Positions 33,354-44,621 are shown, numbered from the stretch's first letter. The stretch is DNA of 64,000 nucleotides from Amphritea atlantica (GCF_018860855.1 NZ_JAHKQE010000041.1:139732-203731), one strand, 5' to 3'. Notes: generated from the sequence alone by a model not told the origin. Made by a program: numbers and translations.

Positions 33354-33992
33354 ATGTCTGTATCTTTAATCGGACGTAAAGCAGGTATGACTCGTGTCTT
33401 CACTGAAGACGGCGTGTCTGTGCCAGTCACTGTCATCGAGGTGGAACCGAACCGCGTAACACAGGTTAAGACCGAAGAAACTGATGGTTATTCTGCTGTG
33501 CAGGTAACTGTAGGTTCTCGTCGTGCTAACCGCGTTACTAAGGCCGCTGCAGGTCACTTTGCGAAAGCAGAGACTGAAGCAGGTCGTGGTTTGTGGGAGT
33601 TCCGTCTGTCAGGTGACGAAGAAGTAAATGTTGGTGATCAACTGACTGTTGAACGCTTTGAAGCGGGTCAGAAAATTGATGTAACCGGTCAATCCAAAGG
33701 TAAAGGTTTTCAGGGCGGAATTAAGCGCTGGAACTTCTCCATGCAGGATGCGACGCACGGTAACTCTCTTTCTCATCGTGCTCCTGGTTCTATTGGTCAG
33801 TGTCAAACTCCTGGTCGCGTGTGGAAAGGTAAGAAGATGGCAGGGCACATGGGTGCTGAACGTGTAACCGTTCAATCCCTAGAAGTTGTTCGCATCGATG
33901 CCGAGCGCAATCTGCTGTTAGTGAAAGGTGCTGTACCTGGTGCTACTGGCGGCGACGTAATCGTTAAATCAGCTGTTAAAGCTGGTGCCTGA
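33354..33992 (+). CDS. rplC: Ribosomal protein L3
   Basis: Early 50S assembly protein whose loop reaches the peptidyl-transferase centre. It is 212 aa. The start region [20 protein letters not shown] and the extended loop with [20 protein letters not shown] (methylated-Gln region) are intact. The 102-base gap after rpsJ has only short self-complementarity. Confidence 0.98.
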   Translation: MSVSLIGRKAGMTRVFTEDGVSVPVTVIEVEPNRVTQVKTEETDGYSAVQVTVGSRRANRVTKAAAGHFAKAETEAGRGLWEFRLSGDEEVNVGDQLTVERFEAGQKIDVTGQSKGKGFQGGIKRWNFSMQDATHGNSLSHRAPGSIGQCQTPGRVWKGKKMAGHMGAERVTVQSLEVVRIDAERNLLLVKGAVPGATGGDVIVKSAVKAGA

Positions 33993-34003
33993 GGGGGTTT
34001 GAA

Positions 34004-34609
34004 ATGAATCTGAATCTTGCAGGAGCTGGAGGAAGCGTAGAAGTTTCCGATCTAGCATTTGGTAAAGAATTCAATGAATCACTGGTTCATCAGGTTGTTA
34101 CGGCATACCTGGCCGGTGGTCGTCAAGGCACCAAGGCTCAGAAAAACCGCGCCGCTGTAAGCGGTGGTGGTGCTAAGCCATGGCGTCAAAAAGGTACTGG
34201 CCGTGCACGTGCCGGTACTATTCGTAGTCCTTTGTGGCGTACTGGTGGCGTAACATTCGCTGCTCAGCCGCGCGACCATGCTCAAAAAGTTAACAAGAAA
34301 ATGTATCGCGCTGCGATGCGTTGCATCTTGTCTGAGCTGGTTCGTCAGGAGCGTTTGGTTGTTGTTGAAGACTTCCAAGTAGACGCGCCTAAGACTAAGC
34401 AGTTTGTTGCTAAGCTCGCTGAGCTTGAGTTGACGAACGCGCTAGTGATCACAGAAGACGTAGAGCAGAATCTGTATCTAGCCGCACGCAACGTACCGCA
34501 CGTTGACGTTCGCGATGCAGCTGGCATCGATCCTGTCAGCCTGGTAGGTTTTGAGAAGGTTGTTGTGACTGTTGCTGCTCTCAAGAAAGTTGAGGAGGCG
34601 TTAGCATGA
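34004..34609 (+). CDS. rplD: Ribosomal protein L4
   Basis: Exit-tunnel 50S protein; in E. coli also an autogenous repressor of the S10 operon. It is 201 aa. The tunnel loop contains [20 protein letters not shown], where macrolide-related Lys/Arg residues are wild type. It overlaps rplW by 4 bases (ATGA), indicating translational coupling. Confidence 0.98.
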   Translation: MNLNLAGAGGSVEVSDLAFGKEFNESLVHQVVTAYLAGGRQGTKAQKNRAAVSGGGAKPWRQKGTGRARAGTIRSPLWRTGGVTFAAQPRDHAQKVNKKMYRAAMRCILSELVRQERLVVVEDFQVDAPKTKQFVAKLAELELTNALVITEDVEQNLYLAARNVPHVDVRDAAGIDPVSLVGFEKVVVTVAALKKVEEALA

Positions 34610-34902
34610 ACGAAGGACGCATCTATCAAGTACTGCTAGGCCCACATATCTCTGAGAAAGCGACGATTGTTGCTGAAGGTTCTCAGCAGGTTGTATTCCG
34701 CGTCTCAGCTGATGCAACTAAGCCTGAAATTAAGAAGGCTGTTGAGCAGTTGTTCGACGTAAAAGTAACTGGCGTGAACGTTGTTAACGTTAAGGGCAAA
34801 ACCAAGCGCACTCAGCGCGGTATGGGTAAGCGCTCTGACGTTCGTAAGGCATATGTATGTCTTGCAGACGGCCACGACATCGACTTTATCGATGGCGAAT
34901 AA
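34606..34902 (+). CDS. rplW: Ribosomal protein L23
   Basis: 50S protein at the tunnel exit; docking site for trigger factor and SRP. It is 98 aa. It contains [20 protein letters not shown] and [20 protein letters not shown]. Its start overlaps the rplD stop by 4 bases. Confidence 0.97.
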   Translation: MNEGRIYQVLLGPHISEKATIVAEGSQQVVFRVSADATKPEIKKAVEQLFDVKVTGVNVVNVKGKTKRTQRGMGKRSDVRKAYVCLADGHDIDFIDGE

Positions 34903-34916
34903 GAGGGGTTTGAATT

Positions 34917-35744
34917 ATGGCTATTGTTAAATCTAAACCGACCTCCGCTGGGCGCCGTCATGTAGTTACGGTGACAACACCTGATCTGCACAAGGGTAAG
35001 CCACACGCTGCTCTGGTCGAAAAGAAAAGCAAAACCGGTGGTCGTAACACCTATGGTCGCATTACGACTCGTCACATTGGTGGCGGTCATAAGCAGCATT
35101 ACCGTGTTATTGATTTCCGTCGCAACAAGCTGGATATCCCTGCTACCGTTGAGCGTCTGGAATATGATCCAAACCGCTCCGCGCACATCGCTTTGCTGAT
35201 GTACGCTGACGGTGAGCGTCGCTACATTATCGCCCCTAAAGGTGTTAAAGCTGGTGATTCTCTGATATCTGGTCAGAATGCTGATATTAAACCAGGTAAC
35301 TGTTTGCCACTGCGCAACATCCCTGTCGGTAGTGTCATTCACTGTATCGAGATGAAACCAGGTAAAGGTGCTCAAATTGCACGTTCTGCTGGTACTTCCG
35401 CGCAGTTGATTGCTCGTGAAGGTGCTCATGCAACTTTGCGTCTGCGTTCAGGCGAAATGCGTAAAGTGTTGGTTGACTGCTGCGCGACACTGGGTGAGGT
35501 CGGTAATTCCGAGCACTCTCTGCGTCGTCTAGGTAAAGCTGGTGCTACGCGCTGGCGTGGTGTTCGTCCTACCGTTCGTGGTGTGGCGATGAACCCAGTC
35601 GATCACCCACATGGTGGTGGTGAAGGTCGTACATCTGGTGGTCGTCATCCTGTGACACCATGGGGCGTACCGACTAAAGGTAAGAAAACTCGTTCGAATA
35701 AGCGTACCGATAAGATGATCGTACGCCGTCGTCAAGCGAAATAA
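34917..35744 (+). CDS. rplB: Ribosomal protein L2
   Basis: Core 50S protein needed for subunit joining and peptidyl transfer. It is 275 aa. The conserved C-terminal segment [20 protein letters not shown] contains the essential His. GAGGGG precedes the ATG. Confidence 0.98.
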   Translation: MAIVKSKPTSAGRRHVVTVTTPDLHKGKPHAALVEKKSKTGGRNTYGRITTRHIGGGHKQHYRVIDFRRNKLDIPATVERLEYDPNRSAHIALLMYADGERRYIIAPKGVKAGDSLISGQNADIKPGNCLPLRNIPVGSVIHCIEMKPGKGAQIARSAGTSAQLIAREGAHATLRLRSGEMRKVLVDCCATLGEVGNSEHSLRRLGKAGATRWRGVRPTVRGVAMNPVDHPHGGGEGRTSGGRHPVTPWGVPTKGKKTRSNKRTDKMIVRRRQAK

Positions 35745-35759
35745 TCAGAGGATACAGCT

Positions 35760-36035
35760 GTGCCACGTTCACTGAAGAAAGGTCCTTTTATCGACCTTCA
35801 CCTGTTGAAAAAGGTAGAAGCTGCAGTTGAGGCCAATGATCGTCGTCCGATCAAAACTTGGTCTCGCCGTTCTACAGTTTTTCCAAACTTCGTAGGACTG
35901 ACGATTGCAGTTCATAATGGCCGTCAGCACGTACCGGTGTTTGTCACCGAGGATATGGTTGGTCATAAATTAGGCGAATTTGCCGCTACCCGTACGTATA
36001 AGGGTCATGCAGCAGATAAGAAAGCTAAACGCTAA
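35760..36035 (+). CDS. rpsS: Ribosomal protein S19
   Basis: 30S head protein contacting the A-site finger, 91 aa. It opens [20 protein letters not shown]. The start is GTG at 35760, 7-9 bases after AGAGGA. C-terminal [20 protein letters not shown] is typical. Confidence 0.97.
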   Translation: MPRSLKKGPFIDLHLLKKVEAAVEANDRRPIKTWSRRSTVFPNFVGLTIAVHNGRQHVPVFVTEDMVGHKLGEFAATRTYKGHAADKKAKR

Positions 36036-36050
36036 TCGGGAGTTAAGAAA

Positions 36051-36383
36051 ATGGAAGTAGCCGCTAAGCACAAAGGCGCCCATATCTCCGCTCAGAAAGC
36101 GCGTTTGGTTGCCGATCAAATCCGCGGAAAGGCGGTGGGTGAAGCCCTGAATATTTTGGCTTTCAGCCCTCAAAAAGGTGCGGTGCTAGTTAAGAAGGTA
36201 CTTGAGTCTGCTATTGCTAACGCAGAGCATAACGAAGGTGCTGATATTGACGAGCTACGCGTTTCACAAATCTTCGTTGATGAAGGTATGACCATGAAGC
36301 GCATAAGACCGCGTGCGAAAGGTCGCGCTGACCGTATTTTGAAGCGCACCTCCCACATCACCGTTAAGGTAGCTGACTGCTAG
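36051..36383 (+). CDS. rplV: Ribosomal protein L22
   Basis: 50S tunnel-wall protein, 110 aa, with the beta-hairpin segment ending [20 protein letters not shown]. Residues associated with macrolide resistance look unaltered. A GGGAG site precedes the ATG. Confidence 0.97.
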   Translation: MEVAAKHKGAHISAQKARLVADQIRGKAVGEALNILAFSPQKGAVLVKKVLESAIANAEHNEGADIDELRVSQIFVDEGMTMKRIRPRAKGRADRILKRTSHITVKVADC

Positions 36384-36394
36384 GAGATACCACT

Positions 36395-37081
36395 ATGGGT
36401 CAGAAGGTACATCCAACAGGTATTCGACTTGGAATTGTAAAAGATCACACTTCGGTGTGGTATGCAGACAAGAACGAATACGCTAATAAGCTGTTGAACG
36501 ACCTTAAGGTACGTGAGTATCTGGAAGGCGAGTTAAAAGCAGCATCTGTTAGCCGCATCGAAATTGAGCGGCCTGCACAGAATGCAAAAATTACCATTTT
36601 CACTGCCCGTCCAGGCATTGTTATTGGTAAGAAAGGTGAAGATGTAGAAAAACTGCGTAACGCTTGTTCTAAAATGATGGGCGTTCCGGTTCACATCAAC
36701 ATCGAAGAGATCCGTAAACCAGATCTAGATGCCAAACTAGTTGCACAAAGTGTCGCAAGCCAGTTGGAACGTCGTGTTATGTTCCGCCGTGCCATGAAGC
36801 GTTCTGTACAGAATGCTATGCGTCAGGGTGCTGAAGGTATCAAGATTCAGGTTGGTGGCCGTCTGGGTGGTGCAGAGATTGCACGGTCTGAATGGTACCG
36901 CGAAGGTCGTGTGCCATTGCACACCCTGCGTGCTGACATCGATTACGGTACTTACGAGGCGCACACTACATACGGTGTGCTTGGCATTAAAGTCTGGATC
37001 TTTAAAGGTGAGATTCTGGGTGGTATTGAAGAAGTACGCGCTCAGAGAAATGCTCAACCTAAGAAGAAAGGTTCAAAGTAG
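36395..37081 (+). CDS. rpsC: Ribosomal protein S3
   Basis: 30S protein at the mRNA entry site with helicase function, 228 aa. It has a KH domain with [16 protein letters not shown] and the C-terminal [20 protein letters not shown] segment. TAGGAG precedes the ATG. Confidence 0.98.
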   Translation: MGQKVHPTGIRLGIVKDHTSVWYADKNEYANKLLNDLKVREYLEGELKAASVSRIEIERPAQNAKITIFTARPGIVIGKKGEDVEKLRNACSKMMGVPVHINIEEIRKPDLDAKLVAQSVASQLERRVMFRRAMKRSVQNAMRQGAEGIKIQVGGRLGGAEIARSEWYREGRVPLHTLRADIDYGTYEAHTTYGVLGIKVWIFKGEILGGIEEVRAQRNAQPKKKGSK

Positions 37082-37093
37082 GGGTAATTATCA

Positions 37094-37507
37094 ATGCTGC
37101 AACCTAAGAGACTTAAATTCCGCAAGGTTATGAAAGGCCGCAACCGCGGTCTGGCCGAGCGCGGTGGTACTGTTAGCTTCGGTGAAATTGCACTGAAAGC
37201 GACAGAACGTGGCCGTATTACTGCTCGTCAGATCGAAGCTGCTCGTCGTACTATGACTCGTCACGTAAAACGTGGCGGTAAAATCTGGATTCGCGTGTTC
37301 CCGGACAAGCCAATCACAGGTAAGCCGCTTGAAGTACGGATGGGTAAAGGTAAGGGTAGTGTTGAATACTGGGTATGCCAGATCAAACCAGGTAAAGTAC
37401 TGTTCGAAATGAGCGGTGTGCCTGATGAGTTGGCGACTGAAGCATTCAACCTGGCTGCGGCGAAACTGCCGCTGGCAACCACTATTGTTAAACGGACGGT
37501 GATGTGA
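37094..37507 (+). CDS. rplP: Ribosomal protein L16
   Basis: 50S protein near the A-site tRNA elbow, 137 aa. It opens [40 protein letters not shown] is conserved. Its stop overlaps the rpmC start by 1 base (TGATG). Confidence 0.97.
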   Translation: MLQPKRLKFRKVMKGRNRGLAERGGTVSFGEIALKATERGRITARQIEAARRTMTRHVKRGGKIWIRVFPDKPITGKPLEVRMGKGKGSVEYWVCQIKPGKVLFEMSGVPDELATEAFNLAAAKLPLATTIVKRTVM

Positions 37508-37698
37508 TGAATGCAACTGAACTGCGCGAACAATCCGCTGAAGAGCTCCAGCAAACTTTGCTGGGTCTTCTGAAGGATCAGTTCAATCTGCGTATGCAGA
37601 AAGCAACTGGTCAGCTGACTCAGAATCATATGCTGGGTCAAGTGCGTCGCGATATCGCGCGCGTTAAGACCGTACTGAATCAGAAAGCAGGTAACTAA
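37507..37698 (+). CDS. rpmC: Ribosomal protein L29
   Basis: Small exit-region 50S protein, 63 aa. An in-frame GTG at 37504 also exists, but ATG at 37507 gives the family start [15 protein letters not shown]. It ends in the conserved helix [15 protein letters not shown]. It is coupled to rplP by TGATG. Confidence 0.95.
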   Translation: MNATELREQSAEELQQTLLGLLKDQFNLRMQKATGQLTQNHMLGQVRRDIARVKTVLNQKAGN

Positions 37699-37700
37699 TA

Positions 37701-37964
37701 ATGGCCGCAGAAAAACGTACACGTACTGTGACCGGTAAAGTTATCAGCAATAAAGCTGACAAAACTATTACCGTTCTAGTTGAGCGTAAAGAGAAGCACC
37801 CGATTTATGGGAAATTCGTAACTCGCTCAACTAAGTTGCATGCGCATGACGAACAGAATGAATGTCAGATGGGAGATACAGTGACTGTTGCTGAATCCCG
37901 TCCGCTTTCAAAAAGTAAGTCTTGGACGCTAGTTAAGATTGAAGATCAGGCAGTAAAGGTGTAA
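37701..37964 (+). CDS. rpsQ: Ribosomal protein S17
   Basis: Primary 16S-binding 30S protein, 87 aa, OB-fold, with [20 protein letters not shown] and [13 protein letters not shown]. It starts 2 bases after the rpmC stop. Last gene of the S10 block; a 83-base gap precedes rplN. Confidence 0.97.
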   Translation: MAAEKRTRTVTGKVISNKADKTITVLVERKEKHPIYGKFVTRSTKLHAHDEQNECQMGDTVTVAESRPLSKSKSWTLVKIEDQAVKV

Positions 37965-38047
37965 TATAACGCACCTTTGCTTCTGGCAGGCTGTTTTTTG
38001 GGCCCTAAAGGGCAAAGAAAACAGTCTGAATTTTGGAGTATAGACCC

Positions 38048-38416
38048 ATGATTCAAACAGAATCGATGCTTGATGTTGCTGATAACAGCGGCGCCAAGCG
38101 AGTACAGTGTATCAAGGTCCTGGGTGGCTCACACCGTCGTTATGCCGGTGTAGGTGACATCATCAAAGTTACTGTTAAGGAAGCAATTCCTCGCGGTAAG
38201 GTGAAAAAAGGTCAGGTCCTTAATGCTGTTGTGGTACGTACCCGTAAAGGTGTTCGGCGTCCGGACGGTTCAATTATCCGCTTTGATACAAACTCAGCGG
38301 TTCTATTGAACGCCAACTCCGCGCCTATCGGTACTCGTATCTTTGGCCCAGTAACTCGTGAACTTCGCTCAGAGAAGTTTATGAAAATCATTTCCCTGGC
38401 GCCTGAAGTGCTATAA
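38048..38416 (+). CDS. rplN: Ribosomal protein L14
   Basis: Universally conserved 50S protein at the bridge B5/B8 interface. It is 122 aa starting [20 protein letters not shown]. In-frame TTG at 38033 is possible, but the ATG at 38048 is the family start and has GGAG at 38035-38038. First gene of the spc block. It is followed by a terminator-shaped hairpin before rplX. Confidence 0.97.
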   Translation: MIQTESMLDVADNSGAKRVQCIKVLGGSHRRYAGVGDIIKVTVKEAIPRGKVKKGQVLNAVVVRTRKGVRRPDGSIIRFDTNSAVLLNANSAPIGTRIFGPVTRELRSEKFMKIISLAPEVL

Positions 38417-38450
38417 AGAATCCCGACTCTAATCAGTCAGGATTTATGCA

Positions 38451-38485
38451 AAAACGCTAAGCTCGAAAGGGCTTGGCGTTTTTAA
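38451..38485 (+). terminator. Terminator-shaped hairpin inside the spc operon (rplN-rplX)
   Basis: A 14-pair stem AAAACGCTAAGCTC / GGGCTTGGCGTTTT (two G-U pairs) closed by a GAAA tetraloop and followed by T residues. By shape it is a rho-independent terminator, yet it sits between two essential genes of one operon. Confidence 0.75.
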
Positions 38486-38519
38486 GCATGAGAGGGTAGT
38501 AGGAAAGGATGGATAATTA

Positions 38520-38837
38520 ATGCGTAAAATCATTCGTAACGACGAAGTAATCGTTATTGCAGGCAGAGACAAAGGCAAGCGCGGCAAAGTATTGCGTATT
38601 CTTGCTGATGATCGTCTGATCGTGTCTGGCATCAACATGGTTAAGAAACACACCAAGCCTAACCCGATGGCGGGTAAAGCTGGCGGTATCATAGAAAAAG
38701 AAGCAGCGATTGCAGTATCTAACATCGCTATCTTCAACTCTGCTACCGGTAAAGGTGACCGTGTTGGTTTCAAAGTTCTGGAAGATGGCAACAAAGTCCG
38801 GATCTTCAAATCCAACGGCGAAGTTATCGCTAAGTAA
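38520..38837 (+). CDS. rplX: Ribosomal protein L24
   Basis: One of the two assembly-initiator 50S proteins, 105 aa. The KOW motif [17 protein letters not shown] is at about residues 11-27. An AGGAAAGG site lies upstream of ATG 38520. The gap to rplE is 14 bases, where E. coli has the S8 repressor site spanning the rplE start. Confidence 0.97.
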   Translation: MRKIIRNDEVIVIAGRDKGKRGKVLRILADDRLIVSGINMVKKHTKPNPMAGKAGGIIEKEAAIAVSNIAIFNSATGKGDRVGFKVLEDGNKVRIFKSNGEVIAK

Positions 38838-38851
38838 TAGGAGTTGATGCC

Positions 38852-39391
38852 ATGTCTAGATTAAAAGCACTCTATAACGAGTCCGTTAAGCAGCAGTTGA
38901 AAGACGATTTAAGCTGTCCTAACGTGATGGCTGTACCACGCCTGACCAAAATTACCCTGAACATGGGTGTTGGTGAAGCGCTTGGTGATAAAAAGCAGCT
39001 GGATAATGCCGTTGCAGAAATGCAGGCAATTGCAGGTCAAAAACCTGTTGTAACCCTGGCCCGCAAATCTATTGCAGGCTTCAAGGTTCGTGAAGGTTGG
39101 CCAATTGGTTGCAAGGTAACCCTGCGCGGTGAGCGTATGTGGGAATTCCTTGACCGTCTGGTTGATATCTCGATCCCACGTATTCGTGACTTCCGTGGCC
39201 TGAACCCGAAATCTTTTGATGGTCGTGGTAACTACAGCATGGGCGTGAAAGAGCAGATCATCTTCCCTGAAATCGAATACGATAAGGTAGATAAGCTGCG
39301 TGGTATGGATATTACCATCACCACCACTGCTCGCACTAACGACGAAGGTCGTGCCCTGCTGGCAGCCCTCAACTTCCCATTCAAAAAGTAA
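38852..39391 (+). CDS. rplE: Ribosomal protein L5
   Basis: 50S central-protuberance protein binding 5S rRNA, 179 aa. It contains [19 protein letters not shown] and [25 protein letters not shown] precedes the ATG. Confidence 0.98.
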   Translation: MSRLKALYNESVKQQLKDDLSCPNVMAVPRLTKITLNMGVGEALGDKKQLDNAVAEMQAIAGQKPVVTLARKSIAGFKVREGWPIGCKVTLRGERMWEFLDRLVDISIPRIRDFRGLNPKSFDGRGNYSMGVKEQIIFPEIEYDKVDKLRGMDITITTTARTNDEGRALLAALNFPFKK

Positions 39392-39401
39392 GGGTAGAGA
39401 A

Positions 39402-39707
39402 ATGGCTAAGGTATGTATGAAAGCGCGCGAGTCAAAACGCGCAAAAATGGTTGCTAAGTATGCTGAAAAGCGTGCCGCTCTTAAAGCAATCGTTAAAAAC
39501 CCAGCTTCTTCTGAAGATGAAGTTTGGGATGCCCAGGTAGCTTTGCAAAAGCTACCGCGTGACGCTAACCCGGTTCGCCAGGTGCGTCGTTGTCAGGTTA
39601 CTGGTCGTCCACACGCTGTTTACCGTAAATTTGGTCTAAGTCGGATCAAACTGCGTGAAGCAGCTATGCGTGGTGACGTTCCGGGCCTGAAAAAAGCTAG
39701 TTGGTAA
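39402..39707 (+). CDS. rpsN: Ribosomal protein S14 (zinc-independent form)
   Basis: 30S head protein, 101 aa, starting [17 protein letters not shown]. The long C-minus form without the paired CxxC zinc motif. Longer in-frame reading back to 39300 lies inside rplE and was rejected. C-terminal [20 protein letters not shown] is conserved. Confidence 0.97.
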   Translation: MAKVCMKARESKRAKMVAKYAEKRAALKAIVKNPASSEDEVWDAQVALQKLPRDANPVRQVRRCQVTGRPHAVYRKFGLSRIKLREAAMRGDVPGLKKASW

Positions 39708-39775
39708 GCACAATGGTCTGGGCAGGATGATCCCCATCCTGCTACCGCATTGCGCTGCACAAAGGAAAATAAACC

Positions 39776-40168
39776 ATGAGTATGCAAGACACTCTTGCGG
39801 ATATGCTAACCCGTATTCGTAATGGTCATATGGCTGAGAAATCAGCTGTAACTATGCCTGCTTCTAAACTGAAAGCCTCTGTTGCTGCAGTTTTGAAAGA
39901 GGAAGGTTACATTGCTGACTTCGCCGTTGAAGGCGAAGGTAAGCCAGTGATGACTGTTGAACTGAAATACTTTGAAGGCAAGCCGGTTATAGAGTCTATC
40001 CAGCGAGTTAGCCGTCCAAGTCTGCGTGTATACCGAGGCGCTAATGAGCTGCCTAAAGTATCCGGCGGTCTGGGCGTAGCTATCGTTTCCACTTCGCGTG
40101 GTGTGATGACTGATCGTGCTGCTCGTGCTGCCGGTATCGGCGGCGAAGTCATCTGTACGGTATTCTAG
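39776..40168 (+). CDS. rpsH: Ribosomal protein S8
   Basis: 16S-binding 30S protein and, in E. coli, the spc operon translational repressor. It is 130 aa. [20 protein letters not shown] and the C-terminal [20 protein letters not shown] are conserved. AAAGGAAA precedes the ATG. Confidence 0.98.
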   Translation: MSMQDTLADMLTRIRNGHMAEKSAVTMPASKLKASVAAVLKEEGYIADFAVEGEGKPVMTVELKYFEGKPVIESIQRVSRPSLRVYRGANELPKVSGGLGVAIVSTSRGVMTDRAARAAGIGGEVICTVF

Positions 40169-40179
40169 GAGCTGGAAAT

Positions 40180-40713
40180 ATGTCTCGAGTTGCTAAAAGT
40201 CCCGTTGTCCTACCGGCAGGTGTAGAAGCTAAGGTTGATGGTCAGCAGATCAATGTAAAGGGCGGTAACGGTGCCCTAGGTCTGACTGTTCACCCGTCTG
40301 TAGAAGTGACCTCAGAAGAAAACGTGCTGAAGTTTGCCGCACGCAATGGCAGCAAAACTGCTAACGCGCTGGCTGGTACTGCTCGTTCTTTGGTCAATAA
40401 CATGGTTGTTGGTGTAAGTACTGGTTTCAGTAAGAAACTGCTACTTCAGGGTGTTGGTTATCGTGCTGCCGTTAATGGCAAAACGTTGAGCCTGACTCTG
40501 GGTTTCTCTCACCCAATCGATTACAAGCTACCTGAAGGCGTTGTCGCTGCAATGGAAGGCCAGACTACTATCGTGCTGACAGCAGCCGATAAGCAGGCGC
40601 TGGGCCAGGCTGCAGCTGAAATTCGTGCTTTCCGTCCACCAGAGCCTTACAAAGGTAAGGGTGTACGTTACGCTGACGAATTCGTTCGCCGTAAAGAAGC
40701 TAAGAAGAAGTAA
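40180..40713 (+). CDS. rplF: Ribosomal protein L6
   Basis: 50S protein near the sarcin-ricin loop, 177 aa, two similar domains. The C-terminal [18 protein letters not shown] is the L6 signature. AGGAGCTG precedes the ATG. Confidence 0.98.
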   Translation: MSRVAKSPVVLPAGVEAKVDGQQINVKGGNGALGLTVHPSVEVTSEENVLKFAARNGSKTANALAGTARSLVNNMVVGVSTGFSKKLLLQGVGYRAAVNGKTLSLTLGFSHPIDYKLPEGVVAAMEGQTTIVLTAADKQALGQAAAEIRAFRPPEPYKGKGVRYADEFVRRKEAKKK

Positions 40714-40722
40714 GGTAGGGTC

Positions 40723-41073
40723 ATGAACGAAAAGAAAACATCTCGTATTCGCCGTGCCCGCCGTGCCCGTTATAAAATGCGTGAACTGGGCGCAGTACGA
40801 CTGTGTGTAACCCGTACACCACGTCACATCTATGCACAGGTTATCTCTGCAGATGGTGGTCAGGTTTTGGCTGCAGCTTCAACTGTAGAAAAAGATCTGC
40901 GTAGTGATACTACTGGTAACACTGATGCCGCTACTAAAGTAGGCACACTGATCGCTCAGCGCGCAAAAGACGCTGGCGTGACTAAGGTTGCTTTCGACCG
41001 TTCTGGGTTTAAATACCACGGACGAGTTAAAGCGTTGGCAGATGCAGCCCGTGAAGGCGGCCTGGAATTCTAA
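40723..41073 (+). CDS. rplR: Ribosomal protein L18
   Basis: 5S rRNA-binding 50S protein, 116 aa. It has a basic N-terminus ([20 protein letters not shown]) and [20 protein letters not shown] at the C-terminus. It lies 9 bases after rplF. Confidence 0.97.
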   Translation: MNEKKTSRIRRARRARYKMRELGAVRLCVTRTPRHIYAQVISADGGQVLAAASTVEKDLRSDTTGNTDAATKVGTLIAQRAKDAGVTKVAFDRSGFKYHGRVKALADAAREGGLEF

Positions 41074-41084
41074 GGGGTTTGACA

Positions 41085-41585
41085 ATGGCAAATCACGAAC
41101 AGAAAGACGGTGACCTGCAAGAGAAACTTGTTCAGGTTAACCGTGTTGCCAAAGTAGTTAAGGGTGGTCGTATCTTCGGTTTCACCGCTTTGACTGTTGT
41201 TGGTGACGGTAATGGCCGCGTAGGCTTCGGTCGCGGTAAGGCACGTGAAGTGCCTGCGGCGATTCAAAAAGCAATGGAACAAGCGCGTCGTAACATGATC
41301 ACAGTTGATCTGAACGGCACGACTTTGCAGTACCCTATTAAAGCCCGTCACGGTGCTTCTAAGGTATACATGCAGCCTGCATCTGATGGTACTGGTGTAA
41401 TCGCCGGTGGCGCGATGCGTGCTGTACTGGAAATTGCAGGTGTTCACAACGTACTGGCTAAGTGCTACGGCTCTACAAACCCAGTCAACGTTGTTCGCGC
41501 AACTATCAACGGTCTTGCTAGCATGACATCTCCTGAAGATGTTGCCGCTAAGCGTGGTAAGTCCGTAGAAGACATCCTGGGGTAA
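41085..41585 (+). CDS. rpsE: Ribosomal protein S5
   Basis: 30S accuracy protein, 166 aa. An in-frame TTG at 41079 would add two residues; ATG at 41085 gives family start [10 protein letters not shown] and has AGGGG at suitable spacing. Spectinomycin loop [20 protein letters not shown] looks wild type. Overlap-free junction with rpmD. Confidence 0.97.
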   Translation: MANHEQKDGDLQEKLVQVNRVAKVVKGGRIFGFTALTVVGDGNGRVGFGRGKAREVPAAIQKAMEQARRNMITVDLNGTTLQYPIKARHGASKVYMQPASDGTGVIAGGAMRAVLEIAGVHNVLAKCYGSTNPVNVVRATINGLASMTSPEDVAAKRGKSVEDILG

Positions 41586-41591
41586 TCAACG

Positions 41592-41774
41592 ATGGCATCT
41601 ACTCTCAAGGTAACACTTGTACGCAGCACCATCGGTATCCTGCCTAAGCACAAATTGTGCGTCCAGGGTCTGGGTCTGCGCCGTATCGGTCACACCGTTG
41701 TAGTGGAAGACACTCCTTCCGTACGCGGTATGATCAACAAAGTTAACTACATGGTTCGTGTAGAAGGCGAATAA
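41592..41774 (+). CDS. rpmD: Ribosomal protein L30
   Basis: Small 50S protein, 60 aa, with [20 protein letters not shown] and [20 protein letters not shown]. It is 6 bases after rpsE. Confidence 0.97.
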   Translation: MASTLKVTLVRSTIGILPKHKLCVQGLGLRRIGHTVVVEDTPSVRGMINKVNYMVRVEGE

Positions 41775-41784
41775 GGAGCTCATT

Positions 41785-42219
41785 ATGCGTCTTAATACAC
41801 TGAGTCCTGCCGAAGGTTCTAAACATGCTCCTAAGCGTGTAGGCCGCGGTATTGGTTCCGGCCTGGGTAAAACCGGCGGTCGTGGCCATAAGGGTCAGAA
41901 ATCCCGCTCCGGCGGTTCAGTGAAACCAGGTTTCGAAGGCGGCCAAATGCCGTTGCAGCGTCGTCTGCCTAAGTTCGGCTTTACCTCTCGTCAGGCTGCA
42001 TTCGTTGCAGAAATTCGCCTGACTGAGCTGGCTAAAATCGATGCTGACGTTATCGATCTGGATGCACTGAAAAAAGCGGATATCATCAAAGACAGCATCA
42101 AGCGTGCGCGCGTGATTCTTTCTGGTGAGATCAACAAAGCAGTTACCGTTAAAGGTCTTAAAGTGACCAAAGGCGCTCTAGCTGCAATTGAAGCTGCAGG
42201 CGGAAAAGTCGAGGAATAA
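41785..42219 (+). CDS. rplO: Ribosomal protein L15
   Basis: 50S assembly protein, 144 aa. The Gly/Arg-rich N-terminus [20 protein letters not shown] is typical. secY starts directly at the next base, so the two are translationally linked, as in most bacteria. Confidence 0.98.
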   Translation: MRLNTLSPAEGSKHAPKRVGRGIGSGLGKTGGRGHKGQKSRSGGSVKPGFEGGQMPLQRRLPKFGFTSRQAAFVAEIRLTELAKIDADVIDLDALKKADIIKDSIKRARVILSGEINKAVTVKGLKVTKGALAAIEAAGGKVEE

Positions 42220-43548
42220 ATGGCTAAGAAAGGACCAGTACCAGCAGGCGTACAGAACGGCTTAGGCGAGCTTAAGTCTCGCTTGTTGTTCGTTTTGATT
42301 GCGATCGTTGTATACCGTATCGGTGCACATATTCCGGTACCTGGTATCAATCCCGATCGCCTAGCTGCACTTTTTGATCAGAATCAGGGCACTATTTTGA
42401 GCATGTTTAACATGTTCTCTGGTGGTGCGTTGGAGCGAATGAGTATTCTTGCGTTGGGCATCATGCCGTACATCTCTGCATCTATTATTATGCAGTTGAT
42501 GACGGTTGTTAGCCCATCACTAGCGCAACTCAAGAAAGAGGGTGAAGCTGGTCGTCGGAAGATCAATCAGTACACACGTTACGGTACCGTTATTCTTGCG
42601 ACTGTACAGTCGTTCGGTATGGCGGTCGGTCTGGCGAATCAGGGCGTAGCCTTCGCAACCGATTTCAACTTCTACTTTGTAGCAGTTGTTACACTGGTTG
42701 CAGGTGCAGTCTTCCTGATGTGGCTGGGTGAGCAGGTGACTGAACGGGGTATCGGTAACGGTATTTCGATTCTGATCTTCTCTGGTATTGTGGCCGGCCT
42801 GCCAGGTGCTGTCGGTCAGTCCTTTGAATCAGCGCGTCAGGGGGATCTTAATATCCTGGCGTTGCTGGCCATTGCTGTGCTGGCGGTTGCCACTGTTGGA
42901 TTCGTAGTATTTATGGAGCGCGGTCAACGCCGTATCACCATTAACTATGCGAAACGTCAACAGGGTCGTCGCATGTATGCTGCGCAGTCCAGCCATTTGC
43001 CGTTAAAAGTGAATATGGCTGGTGTTATTCCGCCGATCTTCGCTTCAAGCATTCTGCTGTTCCCTGCGTCACTTGGCCAATGGTTTGGTCAAACTGAAGG
43101 CATGGAGCTGCTACAGGATATCGCACTTGCGCTGGGCCCGGGTCAGCCGCTGTATATCCTGCTGTTTTCGGTATGTATCATATTCTTCTGTTACTTCTAC
43201 ACTGCGATTGTTTTCAATCCAAAAGATGTAGCTGATAACTTGAAGAAGTCTGGTGCATTCATCCCGGGTATTCGCCCAGGGGAGCAATCTGCTAAGTACA
43301 TCGATAACGTACTGGGCCGTCTGACACTGTTTGGCGCTCTGTACATCACTGCGGTATCTTTGATGCCTCAGTTCCTGGTGGTAGCCTGGAATGTACCTTT
43401 CTACTTCGGTGGAACGTCACTGCTGATTGTGGTTGTTGTTGTGATGGATTTCATGGCACAAGTACAGTCCCACCTGATGTCCCATCAGTATGAATCCCTG
43501 ATGAAAAAGTCGAATCTTAAAGGAGGCGGTGCTGGCCTGCTGCGCTAG
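42220..43548 (+). CDS. secY: Preprotein translocase subunit SecY
   Basis: Channel subunit of SecYEG, 442 aa with ten membrane segments. Plug and early TM region [20 protein letters not shown] and [18 protein letters not shown] are conserved, as is the cytosolic loop [20 protein letters not shown]. It begins immediately after the rplO stop. C-terminal tail ends [10 protein letters not shown]. Confidence 0.98.
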   Translation: MAKKGPVPAGVQNGLGELKSRLLFVLIAIVVYRIGAHIPVPGINPDRLAALFDQNQGTILSMFNMFSGGALERMSILALGIMPYISASIIMQLMTVVSPSLAQLKKEGEAGRRKINQYTRYGTVILATVQSFGMAVGLANQGVAFATDFNFYFVAVVTLVAGAVFLMWLGEQVTERGIGNGISILIFSGIVAGLPGAVGQSFESARQGDLNILALLAIAVLAVATVGFVVFMERGQRRITINYAKRQQGRRMYAAQSSHLPLKVNMAGVIPPIFASSILLFPASLGQWFGQTEGMELLQDIALALGPGQPLYILLFSVCIIFFCYFYTAIVFNPKDVADNLKKSGAFIPGIRPGEQSAKYIDNVLGRLTLFGALYITAVSLMPQFLVVAWNVPFYFGGTSLLIVVVVVMDFMAQVQSHLMSHQYESLMKKSNLKGGGAGLLR

Positions 43549-43572
43549 TATCCCTGCTATTTGGAGTTGATC

Positions 43573-43689
43573 ATGAAAGTACGTGCATCAGTTAAGAAGA
43601 TCTGCCGTAACTGCAAGATCGTACGTCGTAACGGTACTCTGCGGGTTATCTGCAAAGTTGAACCACGACACAAGCAGCGCCAGGGTTAA
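43573..43689 (+). CDS. rpmJ: Ribosomal protein L36
   Basis: Shortest 50S protein, 38 aa: starts [20 protein letters not shown] and ends [10 protein letters not shown]. The zinc ribbon is complete with C11, C14, C27 and H33, so this is the zinc-binding C-plus form. GGAG lies 7 bases before the ATG, 24 bases after secY. Confidence 0.97.
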   Translation: MKVRASVKKICRNCKIVRRNGTLRVICKVEPRHKQRQG

Positions 43690-43724
43690 TTAACGCCTGG
43701 TCTGGGAGTGGTAGGCGCGAAGGG

Positions 43725-43753
43725 TTGATTTATTTTTGATCAGCGTGTAGAAT
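43725..43753 (+). promoter_or_regulatory. Sigma-70 promoter for the alpha operon
   Basis: TTGATT (43725-43730), 17-base spacer, TAGAAT (43748-43753), the same -10 and spacing as the S10 promoter. rpsM starts 79 bases after the -10 box. Confidence 0.78.
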
Positions 43754-43832
43754 CTCGCGCCTTCCATTAATAGAAGAATTTGCAGTACCTGTGAAAAGCA
43801 CAGGTGCATGCTAATAAGTTGGAGTAAATTGA

Positions 43833-44189
43833 ATGGCCCGTATAGCTGGCGTCAATATTCCTGACAATAAGCATGCGGTAATTTCATTGACTTACATCTT
43901 CGGAATTGGCCGCACGACAGCGAAGGACCTCTGCGTTAATTGTGGAATTCAAGAAACCACAAAGATTGCAGATTTGTCAGAAGAACAACTGAATACCGTA
44001 CGTGACGCAGTCGCCAAGTTGACAGTTGAAGGTGATCTTCGCCGTGAAGTATCCATGAACATCAAACGCTTGATGGATCTTGGTTGTTACCGTGGTTTGC
44101 GGCATCGCCGTAGTTTGCCTCTTCGTGGTCAGCGCACTAAGACAAACGCGCGTACCCGTAAAGGGCCACGTAAACCAATCCGTAAGTAA
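43833..44189 (+). CDS. rpsM: Ribosomal protein S13
   Basis: 30S head protein at intersubunit bridge B1, 118 aa. It opens [20 protein letters not shown]; the C-terminal [20 protein letters not shown] tail reaches the P site. TTGGAG precedes the ATG. First gene of the alpha operon. Confidence 0.98.
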   Translation: MARIAGVNIPDNKHAVISLTYIFGIGRTTAKDLCVNCGIQETTKIADLSEEQLNTVRDAVAKLTVEGDLRREVSMNIKRLMDLGCYRGLRHRRSLPLRGQRTKTNARTRKGPRKPIRK

Positions 44190-44213
44190 TGGTAAGCGAT
44201 AGGAATTTCCAGT

Positions 44214-44603
44214 ATGGCTAAGCCAGGTAATCGCACACGTAAAAAGGTTAAAAAGCAGGTTGTTGACGGATTCGCTCACATCCACGCTTCATTTAACAAC
44301 ACGATCATTACTATTACTGATCGTCAGGGCAATACCCTGAGTTGGGCAACCGCAGGCGGCTCCGGCTTCCGTGGTTCTCGTAAGAGTACACCCTTCGCGG
44401 CACAGGTTGCTGCGGAACGTGCAGGTGTAGCTGCTCAAGAGTATGGTCTAAAGAATTTAGACGTTTTTGTTAAGGGCCCAGGCCCAGGCCGTGAATCTGC
44501 AGTGCGCGCATTGAACGCATGTGGATACAAGGTTAATAACATCACGGACGTGACACCGATTCCTCACAACGGTTGTCGTCCACCGAAGAAACGTCGCGTT
44601 TAA
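44214..44603 (+). CDS. rpsK: Ribosomal protein S11
   Basis: 30S platform protein, 129 aa. [17 protein letters not shown] and [20 protein letters not shown] are conserved. AGGAATTTCC lies upstream of the ATG. Confidence 0.98.
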   Translation: MAKPGNRTRKKVKKQVVDGFAHIHASFNNTIITITDRQGNTLSWATAGGSGFRGSRKSTPFAAQVAAERAGVAAQEYGLKNLDVFVKGPGPGRESAVRALNACGYKVNNITDVTPIPHNGCRPPKKRRV

Positions 44604-44621
44604 TCCGGAGACAGTAATAAT

